Shown one piece after another: positions 27,681-34,269 of a stretch of 38,105 nt of DNA. The stretch is from a virus. Below the pieces are notes generated by a model. That model was not told the origin of the DNA and ran no database searches. It was given only the letters and a program-made list of their open reading frames with translations. Position 1 is the first letter of the stretch, and every line of letters begins with the position of its first letter. The translations under genes and the position numbers were made by a program. The stretch is from the IMG/VR virus record IMGVR_UViG_3300044971_002992, positions 1 to 38,105 of that record. The stretch is one strand, 5' to 3'.

Positions 27681-28403
27681 ATGGACACCACCACCGAAGC
27701 ACTACCCAAGTGCTGGAAAGATGTTGAGGACGCACTCAACGCTGGCATTGACCGAATCATCCTGTTCGGTCCTGCTGGAATCGGCAAGACCTACGCAGGT
27801 CTGCATTTCGGAGACACCGAGGCTGGCGCATACCGCCTCGTCTGCACCGAGGACATGACCAACATGGATGTCACTGGCGGTTTCATGCCGTCCAACAATG
27901 GTGGCTTCCAGTGGCTTGACGGCTCTGCGCTCAAAGCGTGGAAAGGCAACGGAGCAAAGGGCGGTCGCCTCATCGTTGATGAGGTAGATAAGGCTGGTGG
28001 CGATGTGTTCGCTACCCTGCTCGCAATGCTTGACTCTCCCGAGTCTGCTTCCTACGAGCATCCCGAAACTGGCGAAATCCTGCGTCCTCTCAACGGCTTC
28101 TCTGCCGTTATGACCACGAACATTGAGAACATGGGTGAACTGCCCACGGCTCTCGCTGACCGTTTCCCTATCCGAATCCGAATCAACGAGCCTCACCCCT
28201 CGGCTCTGCTGGCTCTGTCTCCCGACCTGCGTGGATACGCAGTGCGCATGGCTGACGCTGGTGATGACCGAATCTCGCTCCGTGCGTTCCTCGCACTGGA
28301 CAAGTTGCGGAAGTCTCTCGGAATGGAGAGGGCTTGCGAACTCACCTTTGGTCGCCGTGCCAAGCAGATTCTTGACGCTCTCGCAGTGGACAAGGTTCGC
28401 TGA
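27681..28403 (+). CDS. MoxR-type AAA+ ATPase, 240 aa
   Basis: FGPAGIGKTYAG (about 28-39) is Walker A, GRLIVDEVDKAGG (about 94-106) Walker B, and FSAVMTTNIEN (about 139-149) sensor 1; LADRFPIRI near 160 is the arginine-finger region of this class. It ends with a helical lid. MoxR ATPases usually work with VWA proteins, and the next gene, 1 nt away, encodes one, so the two likely form a chaperone-like or metal-insertion pair. A box codes for Val-Asp-Lys inside Walker B (DEVDKAG). Start ATG 27681 follows AAAGGAG. Confidence 0.9.
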   Translation: MDTTTEALPKCWKDVEDALNAGIDRIILFGPAGIGKTYAGLHFGDTEAGAYRLVCTEDMTNMDVTGGFMPSNNGGFQWLDGSALKAWKGNGAKGGRLIVDEVDKAGGDVFATLLAMLDSPESASYEHPETGEILRPLNGFSAVMTTNIENMGELPTALADRFPIRIRINEPHPSALLALSPDLRGYAVRMADAGDDRISLRAFLALDKLRKSLGMERACELTFGRRAKQILDALAVDKVR

Positions 28404-28404
28404 C

Positions 28405-29961
28405 ATGTCCACCACACCGACTCCAAGCAAGTCGGGCAAGGCGTTCCCCACCTCGGTAGATAAGTCCGAGGTGGGGGCGCACAAGCCCGAACCGAACCTG
28501 CTCGGGCGACACGATGTTGCCCATGAGCGTTGGACAGTTGAGAACTGCCGACCTGTGCGTGGTGAGCCTCGCACGAGCATTGACAAGCGTGTGATGTTTG
28601 CACCTGCGACCGACTCCGAACTCGCTCGGGCTATCCGAGGGCATGAACTTATGCATGCCAAGTTGTCTCCGACCGAGGAACAAATGGAGCAGTGGGTTGC
28701 CCGAGGCGTTGCCTCTGCACCTGCAATGGTGGCAGTTGAGGAACTTCGCATGAACTACCTCGCTGAAAATGTTGGCTTCCCTATCAAGACGGAACTCGCT
28801 GACGGAAGTGAAATGGAAGCAGGTGAACGGCTTGCGCAAGCAAATGACTGGGCAGGTGCGGTTGCTACCTGCTTCGCTACTGCTGGCACTGCTGGTCACA
28901 AGAAGTTCCTGACTGGAATCCGTAGGCACAACCGAGCATGGGGTGACGCTCTGCTGGACATTGGCAAGCGAGCAATGCGAGAAATGAAGAAAGCGCACCG
29001 CACAGGTACGCTCGCTTCTACTGGCGTTGAGCGTGACGGTGGACTTGCACCGCATGGATTCTCACACACTGAGCGAATCGCAGAGTGGGTGGACAGAATC
29101 GCCTCGTTCCCACCGCCGAAAGAGCGCAAGGGTGACAAAGGCAAGAGCAAGGCTGGCTCTGACAAGAGCGAGGGCAAGGGAGAGGAAGCCGATGAGTCGG
29201 TAGATAAGTCTCCAAGCAATGAAGGCGAGCCTGACGGTGAAGGCGACCGCAATGGAAATCCGCACAAGGACATGAAGCCGACCGAATACCACGGCTCTGC
29301 TCCTAAGTGGTCGGAACTCCGTGTGAGTCGTGAGCCAATGCCTCGCTTGCATGTTGGCAACATCGGCAAGAAGCGCATTGCGACCAACATGGGTCGCCGT
29401 CCTCGCAGACTGCACCGATACATGACCGACCCTGCAAAGCGTGTGTTTGACAAGAACATCCGTGGCTCGGGTGGAATGGTCATTATTGACGCAAGCGGTT
29501 CCATGTCTTTCACGACACAACAAATCGTGGAAATCGTGGATAACGCAAAGGGCGCAACGGTGGCTATCTATTCCGACAAGAACAGTGACACCGCACCGAA
29601 CATGTGGGTCATCGCTGACAAGGGTCGCATGGTTGAGAATGTGGAATACATTGACTATGGACACGGAAACGGCGTGGACTACCCTGCAATAGTTTGGGGC
29701 GTTGAGAACCGTCAAGGCAAGAACGCTCCGCTTGTGTGGGTCACAGACGGTGGAGTGTGTGGACACAGAGACTCTTTCTCTGAAATCCTTTCCATGCAGT
29801 GCATTGAGTACGCACAGAAGCACGGCTACATCGTGGTTCCCCATGTTGAGGAAGCCATTGAGCAACTGCGCAAACTGCGCACTGGTGGTCAGGCTCGCTC
29901 GGTGTGGGCGTACATGTTCCAAGACACTTACCGCAAGCACATGGGCAGGTCACTGACCTAG
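28405..29961 (+). CDS. Metallopeptidase-like/VWA-domain protein partner of MoxR, 518 aa
   Basis: About residues 71-77 hold GHELMHA, an HExxH zinc motif as in DUF2201-type putative metallopeptidases, with a downstream conserved E (VEELRMNY). A charged linker (about 230-285; SKAGSDKSEGKGEE) contains a box as ESVDKSPS. The C-terminal VWA domain (about 355-510) has the MIDAS motif GGMVIIDASGSMS and a later TDGG. The protein probably binds divalent metal and acts with the upstream ATPase, as in CobS/CobT-like pairs. Two boxes are in-frame. Terminator GTGGGGC/GCCCCAC follows. Confidence 0.85.
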   Translation: MSTTPTPSKSGKAFPTSVDKSEVGAHKPEPNLLGRHDVAHERWTVENCRPVRGEPRTSIDKRVMFAPATDSELARAIRGHELMHAKLSPTEEQMEQWVARGVASAPAMVAVEELRMNYLAENVGFPIKTELADGSEMEAGERLAQANDWAGAVATCFATAGTAGHKKFLTGIRRHNRAWGDALLDIGKRAMREMKKAHRTGTLASTGVERDGGLAPHGFSHTERIAEWVDRIASFPPPKERKGDKGKSKAGSDKSEGKGEEADESVDKSPSNEGEPDGEGDRNGNPHKDMKPTEYHGSAPKWSELRVSREPMPRLHVGNIGKKRIATNMGRRPRRLHRYMTDPAKRVFDKNIRGSGGMVIIDASGSMSFTTQQIVEIVDNAKGATVAIYSDKNSDTAPNMWVIADKGRMVENVEYIDYGHGNGVDYPAIVWGVENRQGKNAPLVWVTDGGVCGHRDSFSEILSMQCIEYAQKHGYIVVPHVEEAIEQLRKLRTGGQARSVWAYMFQDTYRKHMGRSLT

Positions 29962-29978
29962 AAGCCTCGCTAGGAGTG

Positions 29979-29996
29979 GTGGGGCGCAAGCCCCAC
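29979..29996 (+). terminator. Hairpin terminator after the VWA gene
   Basis: GTGGGGC, loop GCAA, GCCCCAC: 7-bp GC-rich stem with a GCAA loop, without a clear T run. Confidence 0.65.
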
Positions 29997-30118
29997 TGCT
30001 CTCGGCGTGACAGGTGGACTTATCTACCTGTACCATGCTCGCCCCTCGGTGGGCTGACTGTGTTGCTCCTTTTCAGGAAAGCCCATCGGGGGGCTGGCAA
30101 CGGCGAGCGAAAAAATCA

Positions 30119-30170
30119 ACTTATCTACCTAGTACCACACACGAGACACAGGCAATGCAGGTAGATAAGT
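30119..30170. repeat. 12-bp box palindrome upstream of 30211
   Basis: ACTTATCTACCT (30119-30130) and AGGTAGATAAGT (30159-30170), perfect. A further minus-oriented box at 30019-30028 lies upstream. Confidence 0.6.
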
Positions 30171-30190
30171 CAGAACATAAACGATAGAGT
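30161..30190 (+). promoter_or_regulatory. Variant box-class promoter for 30211
   Basis: GTAGATAAGTCAGAACA, 7-bp linker, TAGAGT (30185-30190): a deviant copy with a 1-bp shorter linker. Leader with AGAGG. Confidence 0.55.
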
Positions 30191-30210
30191 CAAAAAAAGA
30201 GGTATTAGAA

Positions 30211-30450
30211 ATGAACACGCAAGCAACTACCAAAGAAGAACGAGAAGAAGAACTGCTTGATGAACTCTGTGAAACGATTTCCAAACTCGTTCGCTACTAC
30301 TCGGGCATGCTCGCAGAAATCACGGAAAGCAGATACAGCATTGAGAAGTCAGTCAAGGATTACGACACGCTCACTATGGGCGAGTATGACTTACTGGCAG
30401 TGTTGGGCGACTACATGAACCTTGATGACGATTACGCAGAGAACGAGTGA
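30211..30450 (+). CDS. Acidic helical hypothetical protein, 79 aa
   Basis: TTKEEREEELLDELCETISKLVRYYSGMLAEITESRYSIEKSVKDYDTLTMGEYDLLAVLGDYMN is almost all helix with a heptad-like pattern and acidic ends. No family recognised. Start follows AGAGGTATTAGAA. The next gene begins 12 nt after its stop. Confidence 0.6.
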   Translation: MNTQATTKEEREEELLDELCETISKLVRYYSGMLAEITESRYSIEKSVKDYDTLTMGEYDLLAVLGDYMNLDDDYAENE

Positions 30451-30461
30451 GAGGGACACTC

Positions 30462-30776
30462 ATGGCACTTATCTACCTACTACTGGCTCTATCCGTCATG
30501 GCTCTGACATGCGTTCTTGTGACCTACACGCTCTGTGTGTGGGATGACCGGCACACGGCTCCACAGACACTCACAGAGGCTCGCTGGCAGGCTACGAGAG
30601 ACAGGCTCTCATGGCTCGTCAGTGCCGATGTGTGGCTCGGTCTATCGCTCGCCACACGACCCACAGAATCGCAAGGCTCACGACTTCCACGAGAGACAGA
30701 CTCCAAGACACCACCTCGGCAGAGCGCAGAATCCGTGCGCCAGTCCACAGCACCGCCGAGTTCACCACGACGATAA
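30462..30776 (+). CDS. Single-TM protein with basic tail, 104 aa
   Basis: MALIYLLLALSVMALTCVLVTYTLCVW is one TM helix (about 3-26), followed by a helical Arg-rich stretch and a Ser/Arg/Pro-rich tail. ATG 30462 follows GAGAGGGACACTC. Codons 3-6 (LIYL) come from a minus-oriented box lying inside the coding start. It is coupled to 30211. Function unknown. Confidence 0.55.
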   Translation: MALIYLLLALSVMALTCVLVTYTLCVWDDRHTAPQTLTEARWQATRDRLSWLVSADVWLGLSLATRPTESQGSRLPRETDSKTPPRQSAESVRQSTAPPSSPRR

Positions 30777-30808
30777 ACAGAAAGCCGACAAATGCCTGCG
30801 CTCCGACT

Positions 30809-30853
30809 GGAGCCCCGCTGTGCTTTTGCACCTTCCCTCGGGTTGGAGCCCCG
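30809..30853 (+). repeat. Two direct GGAGCCCCG arms
   Basis: GGAGCCCCG 30809-30817 and 30845-30853 without a right arm, the second followed by GTAGAT; a remnant of modules. Confidence 0.5.
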
Positions 30854-30950
30854 GTAGATTTCGGGTCAGTTATCGCACGGGGGAAACTCCCGAAGGCATT
30901 TCCATAATGTGGTTTTCTTGACGGCATGATGTCTCCTTACGGGTAACCAA

Positions 30951-30978
30951 TTGACGGTGGTGGAAGACCACGTACTAG
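30951..30978 (+). promoter_or_regulatory. Second dispersed motif, copy e, with possible -10
   Basis: TTGACGGTGGTGGAAGACCA, with TACTAG 16 bp after TTGACG (30973-30978). As a promoter it would fire into the 3' end of the minus-strand gene at 30975. Confidence 0.5.
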
Positions 30979-31349
30979 GCGATGTTTAGTTTCTTGATAA
31001 TTTGGTGAACTCGCTGCCGAGACAAATCAAACTCATCCGCAATTTCTCTGAGTGATTTTCCGGCGGCACGCATATTGCGAATTGTTTCATTTCTTGAAGC
31101 ATCAGTTGCCGGCCCTGGCTGGAACGGACCCCACTGCCAACCTGAAATCTGTTCCAGGCGTGAGATGCGAGAATCAGAAAGAATTTGCTTGCGGTATCTC
31201 TGACGGATGTAACCAACCCAAGCTCCCAGTGAGATGTCAGAATTTTCGATTTTTTCGACATAAGTTGCCGGGATTTTCGAATTACCTTCTCGGGCGATGT
31301 ACTGCTCGAGAGCCTGTATATAAATGTTGAATTTTGTGGTGTTGTCCAT
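30975..31349 (-). CDS. Helicase-associated domain fused to HTH, 124 aa
   Basis: The N-terminal half (NIYIQALEQYIAREGNSKIPATYVEKIENSDISLGAWVGYIRQRYRKQILSDSRISRLEQISGWQW, about 6-72) follows the helicase-associated (HA) domain pattern (LGxWVxxIRxxYRxxxLxxxRxxxLxxxxGWxW). The C-terminal RNMRAAGKSLREIADEFDLSRQRVHQIIKKL (about 92-122) is a sigma-region-4-like HTH. A DNA-binding regulator is inferred. I chose the ATG at 31349; one at 31373 is also open and no ribosome site is decisive. Direct repeats of ATACTAG overlap the start. Confidence 0.7.
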   Translation of the reverse strand: MDNTTKFNIYIQALEQYIAREGNSKIPATYVEKIENSDISLGAWVGYIRQRYRKQILSDSRISRLEQISGWQWGPFQPGPATDASRNETIRNMRAAGKSLREIADEFDLSRQRVHQIIKKLNIA

Positions 31350-31430
31350 ACTAGGAATACTAGACGAACACATGTTCGCTTGTCACTAAACCTTTTGATT
31401 TTGAATTTACTGGAGTGATTAATTTGTAGG

Positions 31431-31459
31431 TTGCAATTATCTGCGGTGGTGGATAAGGT
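31431..31459 (+). promoter_or_regulatory. Leaderless promoter for 31466 carrying a motif variant
   Basis: TTGCAA (31431-31436), 17 bp containing CTGCGGTGGTGGA, TAAGGT (31454-31459), then 6 nt to the ATG. Confidence 0.65.
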
Positions 31460-31465
31460 AGTGCC

Positions 31466-31639
31466 ATGGGACTATTAGGAACTGTTGTTACATACAAGTT
31501 CGGCAAGTCACGTGGCGCCAAAGCTGAGCGCAAACGCGCACGTAGCCAGAAGCAGGACACGCGTAATCCAGACTGCATCAATTACCAGAGTTTCTGTAAG
31601 AACTATGGAAGCTGTGGCGGGCAGCGCTGCGAGTACTAA
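31466..31639 (+). CDS. Small basic cysteine-containing protein, 57 aa
   Basis: MGLLGTVVTYKFGKSRGAKAERKRARSQKQD, basic, then CINYQSFCKNYGSCGGQRCEY with four Cys (CxnCx5CxnC). It resembles small hypothetical proteins of phages in which a Cys-rich tail follows a basic helix; a zinc or redox role is only inferred. Two ribosomal signals are possible: AAGG at 9-12 nt, or leaderless from TAAGGT. Confidence 0.6.
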   Translation: MGLLGTVVTYKFGKSRGAKAERKRARSQKQDTRNPDCINYQSFCKNYGSCGGQRCEY

Positions 31640-31654
31640 ACCAAGGGGAACCAA

Positions 31655-31912
31655 ATGAGTAAACATCAATACACCGTCCAGGTCTTGGTCGGCATAAGCG
31701 TCATAGCAGAATCTCCAGAAGAGGCTATGTCCGCTGCCGTGAAAGAGATGACAGAAATCCTTGAGGACCAGGACATTAATGCTGTCGAAAGGTTTTCACA
31801 CCCATGGGTTACGGGACCTGCTTTTTGTGACCCAAGGTATTGGGGTCACAGCGCTATCCCTGGATTCATGGTCTTTAAAAACAAAGAAATCAAAGAGGAG
31901 GCAACCATATGA
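31655..31912 (+). CDS. Hypothetical protein, 85 aa
   Basis: YTVQVLVGISVIAESPEEAMSAAVKEMTEILEDQDINAVERFS is a beta-helix pattern (a strand, then a long helix); the rest is polar with GPAFCDPRYWGHSAIPG. It ends with a charged tail. No family recognised. ATG follows AAGGGGAACC. Its TGA overlaps the next ATG (ATGA). Confidence 0.65.
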   Translation: MSKHQYTVQVLVGISVIAESPEEAMSAAVKEMTEILEDQDINAVERFSHPWVTGPAFCDPRYWGHSAIPGFMVFKNKEIKEEATI

Positions 31913-32229
31913 AAGCTGGAAGAATTATGGACTTTTCGCCGTTCAATGACGGGAACGTCTACCACATCGACATCACCATCGAAACTAGTCACGAGAATTA
32001 TGAAAAGATTCGAATCACTCATGACAGCGAAGAAGACTTCGAACTTGGCGTGCGCTACTGGGGGGCAATCTTCATGGCCAGCGAAACAGTTCATGAAAGT
32101 GGACTTTTTTCACCAGATGAGCTTGAGGCGGACGAGCCGCAGGGGCCGCGTGGATTTCCAAAATTTGGACAATCTCGCGATGAGCCATCTAGTCCATTTT
32201 TCAACTTCGGCATTATCGGGCGGAAGTGA
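31909..32229 (+). CDS. Hypothetical protein, 106 aa
   Basis: MKAGRIMDFSPFNDGNVYHIDITIETSHENYEKIRITHDSEEDFELGVRYWGAIF is beta-rich, followed by an acidic and then a Pro/Gly/Ser-rich disordered tail (QGPRGFPKFGQSRDEPSSPFF). No family recognised. AGGAGG lies 5-11 nt before the ATG. Translationally coupled to 31655. A CCGGCCGGCTGCGGC block lies just after the stop. Confidence 0.65.
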   Translation: MKAGRIMDFSPFNDGNVYHIDITIETSHENYEKIRITHDSEEDFELGVRYWGAIFMASETVHESGLFSPDELEADEPQGPRGFPKFGQSRDEPSSPFFNFGIIGRK

Positions 32230-32264
32230 CCGGCCGGCTGCGGCATGTTTAAAAAATCAAAAAT

Positions 32265-32296
32265 TTGACACATCTACCATCGAGCTCACGTAGAGC
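32265..32296 (+). promoter_or_regulatory. Possible promoter/operator before 32329
   Basis: A perfect TTGACA at 32265-32270 lacks a good -10 at 16-18 bp. The block ATCGAGCTCACGTAGAGC follows, closely repeated at about 34998 after the promoter there (ATCGAGCTCAATAGAGC); it can fold as a GCTC/GAGC hairpin or bind a dimer. Confidence 0.4.
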
Positions 32297-32328
32297 TACT
32301 CGAGACCTACAACAGAAAAAGAGACAAA

Positions 32329-32799
32329 ATGAGCAAAGACCAGGACCCAATCAATCGTCGAATCAGTACAGAAAAGACGGAATTCACCCAGATGCTGGAC
32401 GCCTCTGGTTTGCCTGCGGAAGTTGTGCATGAAGTGAAGAGTCAACTCAAGGACATTGATAGCGGGGAAAGCAATATTGTTTTTCTGTACACCGATGGAC
32501 CGTACGTCGTGACCGGCATTCACGTCCCAGCCTCTGCCCTGGATGATAAGCCGGGCCCAGTGCTCATGCGCGGGGGTGGCGAGAATTCTATTATCGCAGC
32601 ATTTTCTCGCGACTTCATTATTGAATCCTTGAAGCAAATTGATATTCAGGAGTTTCTTGATGAAGAGAGAGCGGGGCTCCAACCGCAGGGCGAAGACCTG
32701 TGGGTGGCTGAGTTGGAGAAGATGGCCGAGATGGTTAAGATGGAGCTAGCGATTAATCCGCCCGAGAAATGGGACGACTTCCCGATGGGGGACAGGTAG
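32329..32799 (+). CDS. Hypothetical acidic protein, 156 aa
   Basis: Starts MSKDQDPINRRISTEKTEFTQMLDASGL; helical N-terminus, a beta-rich centre (SNIVFLYTDGPYVVTGIHVPASAL), then RDFIIESLKQIDIQEFLDEERAG and an acidic C-terminal helix. No family recognised. It ends with stop TAG inside a box (GGTAGATAAG), which leads straight into the next start 5 nt later. Confidence 0.65.
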   Translation: MSKDQDPINRRISTEKTEFTQMLDASGLPAEVVHEVKSQLKDIDSGESNIVFLYTDGPYVVTGIHVPASALDDKPGPVLMRGGGENSIIAAFSRDFIIESLKQIDIQEFLDEERAGLQPQGEDLWVAELEKMAEMVKMELAINPPEKWDDFPMGDR

Positions 32800-32827
32800 A
32801 TAAGATGTTGACGGTGGTGGAAGACAT
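32796..32827 (+). repeat. Box plus second motif, copy g, at a start codon
   Basis: GGTAGATAAGATG then TTGACGGTGGTGGAAGACAT: the motif forms codons 2-7 (Leu-Thr-Val-Val-Glu-Asp) of 32805. It has no -10, so it is not a promoter here. Confidence 0.6.
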
Positions 32828-33500
32828 AAACCCACAGCAGCCAGACCGCTGGCAGGATGCTGCCAAGATTGTGGTTTGTCAGATTTTTGACTCGGTAGAT
32901 AAGGTTTTGGGCCACGTCTCCACGTTTTCAAATTCTGAAGAAAATCGACGAATTGTGAGCTCAGCCGGCGTCGACAGTATTGATGAAAAACTGAACAATA
33001 TTCTCGAAGGCCTCCACCTCCTGGACATTCAGTTCGAGGGAATGCTCAATAATCTGAAGTGGTTCTCAAGTGACTCGATGTACTGGGTTGAAGAATGGCG
33101 AATTCTTGGCTCGATTGCTGCGGCTGCCGGCATTCAAAATAGCGATTTAATGAAGAATGCACTCGACGCCCAGATGGCAAAACATCCAGATTTTGGAAAT
33201 TCTGCATCGGCCGGCGTCCTGGATAGCTGGATGCTCCGCGAAGAAATTACACAAACCCTGATTCGTAAGCAGACTGACTACGGTCCAGAGAACATCAGTC
33301 GGTTTGGCCTGGACGGTCTACTCGTGCGCTGCCATGACAAGATTGCCAGACTGAAAAATCTTCACCTCTTCCGTGGCGGGGAGTCGGCTAACGAAAGTGT
33401 TACCGACACGTACCTAGACATCATTGGGTACTCCGCCATCGGTATGATGTGGGAGAGGGGCTGGTTCCTCCTACCGCTAATCAATGACTCAAGGAAGTGA
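32805..33500 (+). CDS. Nucleotide-modification-associated (Nmad1/DUF1599) protein, 231 aa
   Basis: The C-terminal half has REEITQTLIRKQTDYGPENISRFGLDGLLVRCHDKIARLKNLHLFRGGESANESVTDTYLDIIGYSAIGMMWERG (about 149-224). This is the DUF1599/Nmad1 signature (KxxDYGPENI, GxxVRxxDKxARLxNL, ESVxDTxLDIxGYA), a MazG-related all-helical fold found in phages with modified or hydrolysed nucleotides. The N-terminal 140 residues are unfamiliar. Start ATG 32805 comes after AGG in a box. In-frame box at 32896 (DSVDKV). Confidence 0.85.
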   Translation: MLTVVEDINPQQPDRWQDAAKIVVCQIFDSVDKVLGHVSTFSNSEENRRIVSSAGVDSIDEKLNNILEGLHLLDIQFEGMLNNLKWFSSDSMYWVEEWRILGSIAAAAGIQNSDLMKNALDAQMAKHPDFGNSASAGVLDSWMLREEITQTLIRKQTDYGPENISRFGLDGLLVRCHDKIARLKNLHLFRGGESANESVTDTYLDIIGYSAIGMMWERGWFLLPLINDSRK

Positions 33501-33520
33501 TTGACGGTGGTGGAAAGCCA
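33501..33520 (+). repeat. Second dispersed motif, copy h
   Basis: TTGACGGTGGTGGAAAGCCA just after the stop of 32805-33500, without a convincing -10; the imperfect repeat AGGCCAACCTAATAGGCC follows. Confidence 0.6.
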
Positions 33521-33567
33521 CAAAGGTTAGGCCAACCTAATAGGCCATTACTAGAAATGAGAAAATC

Positions 33568-33768
33568 GTGATTACTGAACGTATTAAGAAGACGTGCCCG
33601 CGTTGTGCAACAAATTTGATTCCAAATAACGAACAATGGGGGATGTACGTCGGAGCTCTCTCCAGGGCCGACAATAAAACGGAAATTTGTTCCTCCTGCG
33701 GCCAGGACGAAGCACTCAAGGATTACTTCGACGGCGGATGTGAACCGGTCACTATTTGGCCTATTTGA
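33568..33768 (+). CDS. Zinc-ribbon phage protein, 66 aa, GTG start
   Basis: CPRCATNLIPNNEQWGMYVGALSRADNKTEICSSCGQDEALKDYFDG has CPRC at about 10-13 and CSSCG at about 41-45, one zinc ribbon. The GALSRADNxTEICSxCGxDEAL core is frequent in actinobacteriophage genomes. Likely nucleic-acid or protein binding; no defined role. Start GTG 33568 with a weak AGAAATGAG upstream. Confidence 0.75.
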   Translation: MITERIKKTCPRCATNLIPNNEQWGMYVGALSRADNKTEICSSCGQDEALKDYFDGGCEPVTIWPI

Positions 33769-33825
33769 TTTTTTCGCCGGCATCAAATAAAATAAGACCT
33801 CAATTAACTACTAAAGGATTGGTCA

Positions 33826-34071
33826 ATGACACTCGACTATTTAAAGTCAAGTAAACACTGGCTCGTTTGTCACTGCGGCAACGAACCCCACATCAATGGT
33901 TTCTACGCGTGCCTTGAAGACGGCACCCTAGTGGAACCCGACATTCATGGGCCATGGGATGGACATCTCTATCTATGCATGGGCTGCGGCGCCATCTATG
34001 ACGCCGAGAGCTTTGAGCAAAAGGGACAAATTGGGGCAGCCGCCCTTGCCGCCCAGGCAGCCAGCTTCTAG
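33826..34071 (+). CDS. Zinc-binding-like small protein, 81 aa
   Basis: LVCHCGNEPHINGFYAC at about 13-29 and YLCMGCGAIYDAESF at about 49-63 form two knuckles. PHINGFYAC with LCMGCGAIYD recurs in phage hypothetical proteins. An Ala-rich C-terminus ends at the box-like symmetric site TAGATAAATCTA, which supplies the stop codon. ATG follows AAAGGATTGGTC. Confidence 0.7.
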   Translation: MTLDYLKSSKHWLVCHCGNEPHINGFYACLEDGTLVEPDIHGPWDGHLYLCMGCGAIYDAESFEQKGQIGAAALAAQAASF

Positions 34072-34080
34072 ATAAATCTA
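34071..34080. promoter_or_regulatory. Symmetric box TAGATAAATCTA
   Basis: A palindromic version of the box, overlapping the stop codon of 33826-34071, also found at about 6923 and 24259. It is a more symmetric site than the asymmetric box. Confidence 0.45.
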
Positions 34081-34098
34081 ACCAGAAAGGCTCAAAAC

Positions 34099-34269
34099 AT
34101 GCCAGACCCATATGACTTCGACTACAGGCCAGACCCTGACCTCGAAATGCTTGAGCATCTCGAACGTTATTACGACGGAGTAGCTGACGAGCTCATCTGG
34201 CAGCACGAGCAAAAAATGAAAAAAATCGAGCAGGCTGTGGCCGGCGAAGAAGACCTCAAGGGGGAATGA
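34099..34269 (+). CDS. Acidic helical protein, 56 aa
   Basis: MPDPYDFDYRPDPDLEMLEHLERYYDGVADELIWQHEQKMKKIEQAVAG then an acidic tail. Nearly all helix. GAAAGG lies 7 nt upstream. Its TGA overlaps the ATG of 34266 (ATGATG). No family recognised. Confidence 0.65.
   Translation: MPDPYDFDYRPDPDLEMLEHLERYYDGVADELIWQHEQKMKKIEQAVAGEEDLKGE

Noticed and set aside
28123-28404. Upstream extension of the VWA frame
   Set aside because: It overlaps the MoxR gene in another frame with Ser/Thr/Leu-biased sequence; ATG 28405 begins the real protein.
27702-28751. 349-codon minus-strand frame
   Set aside because: Antisense to MoxR and VWA genes whose motifs are clear.
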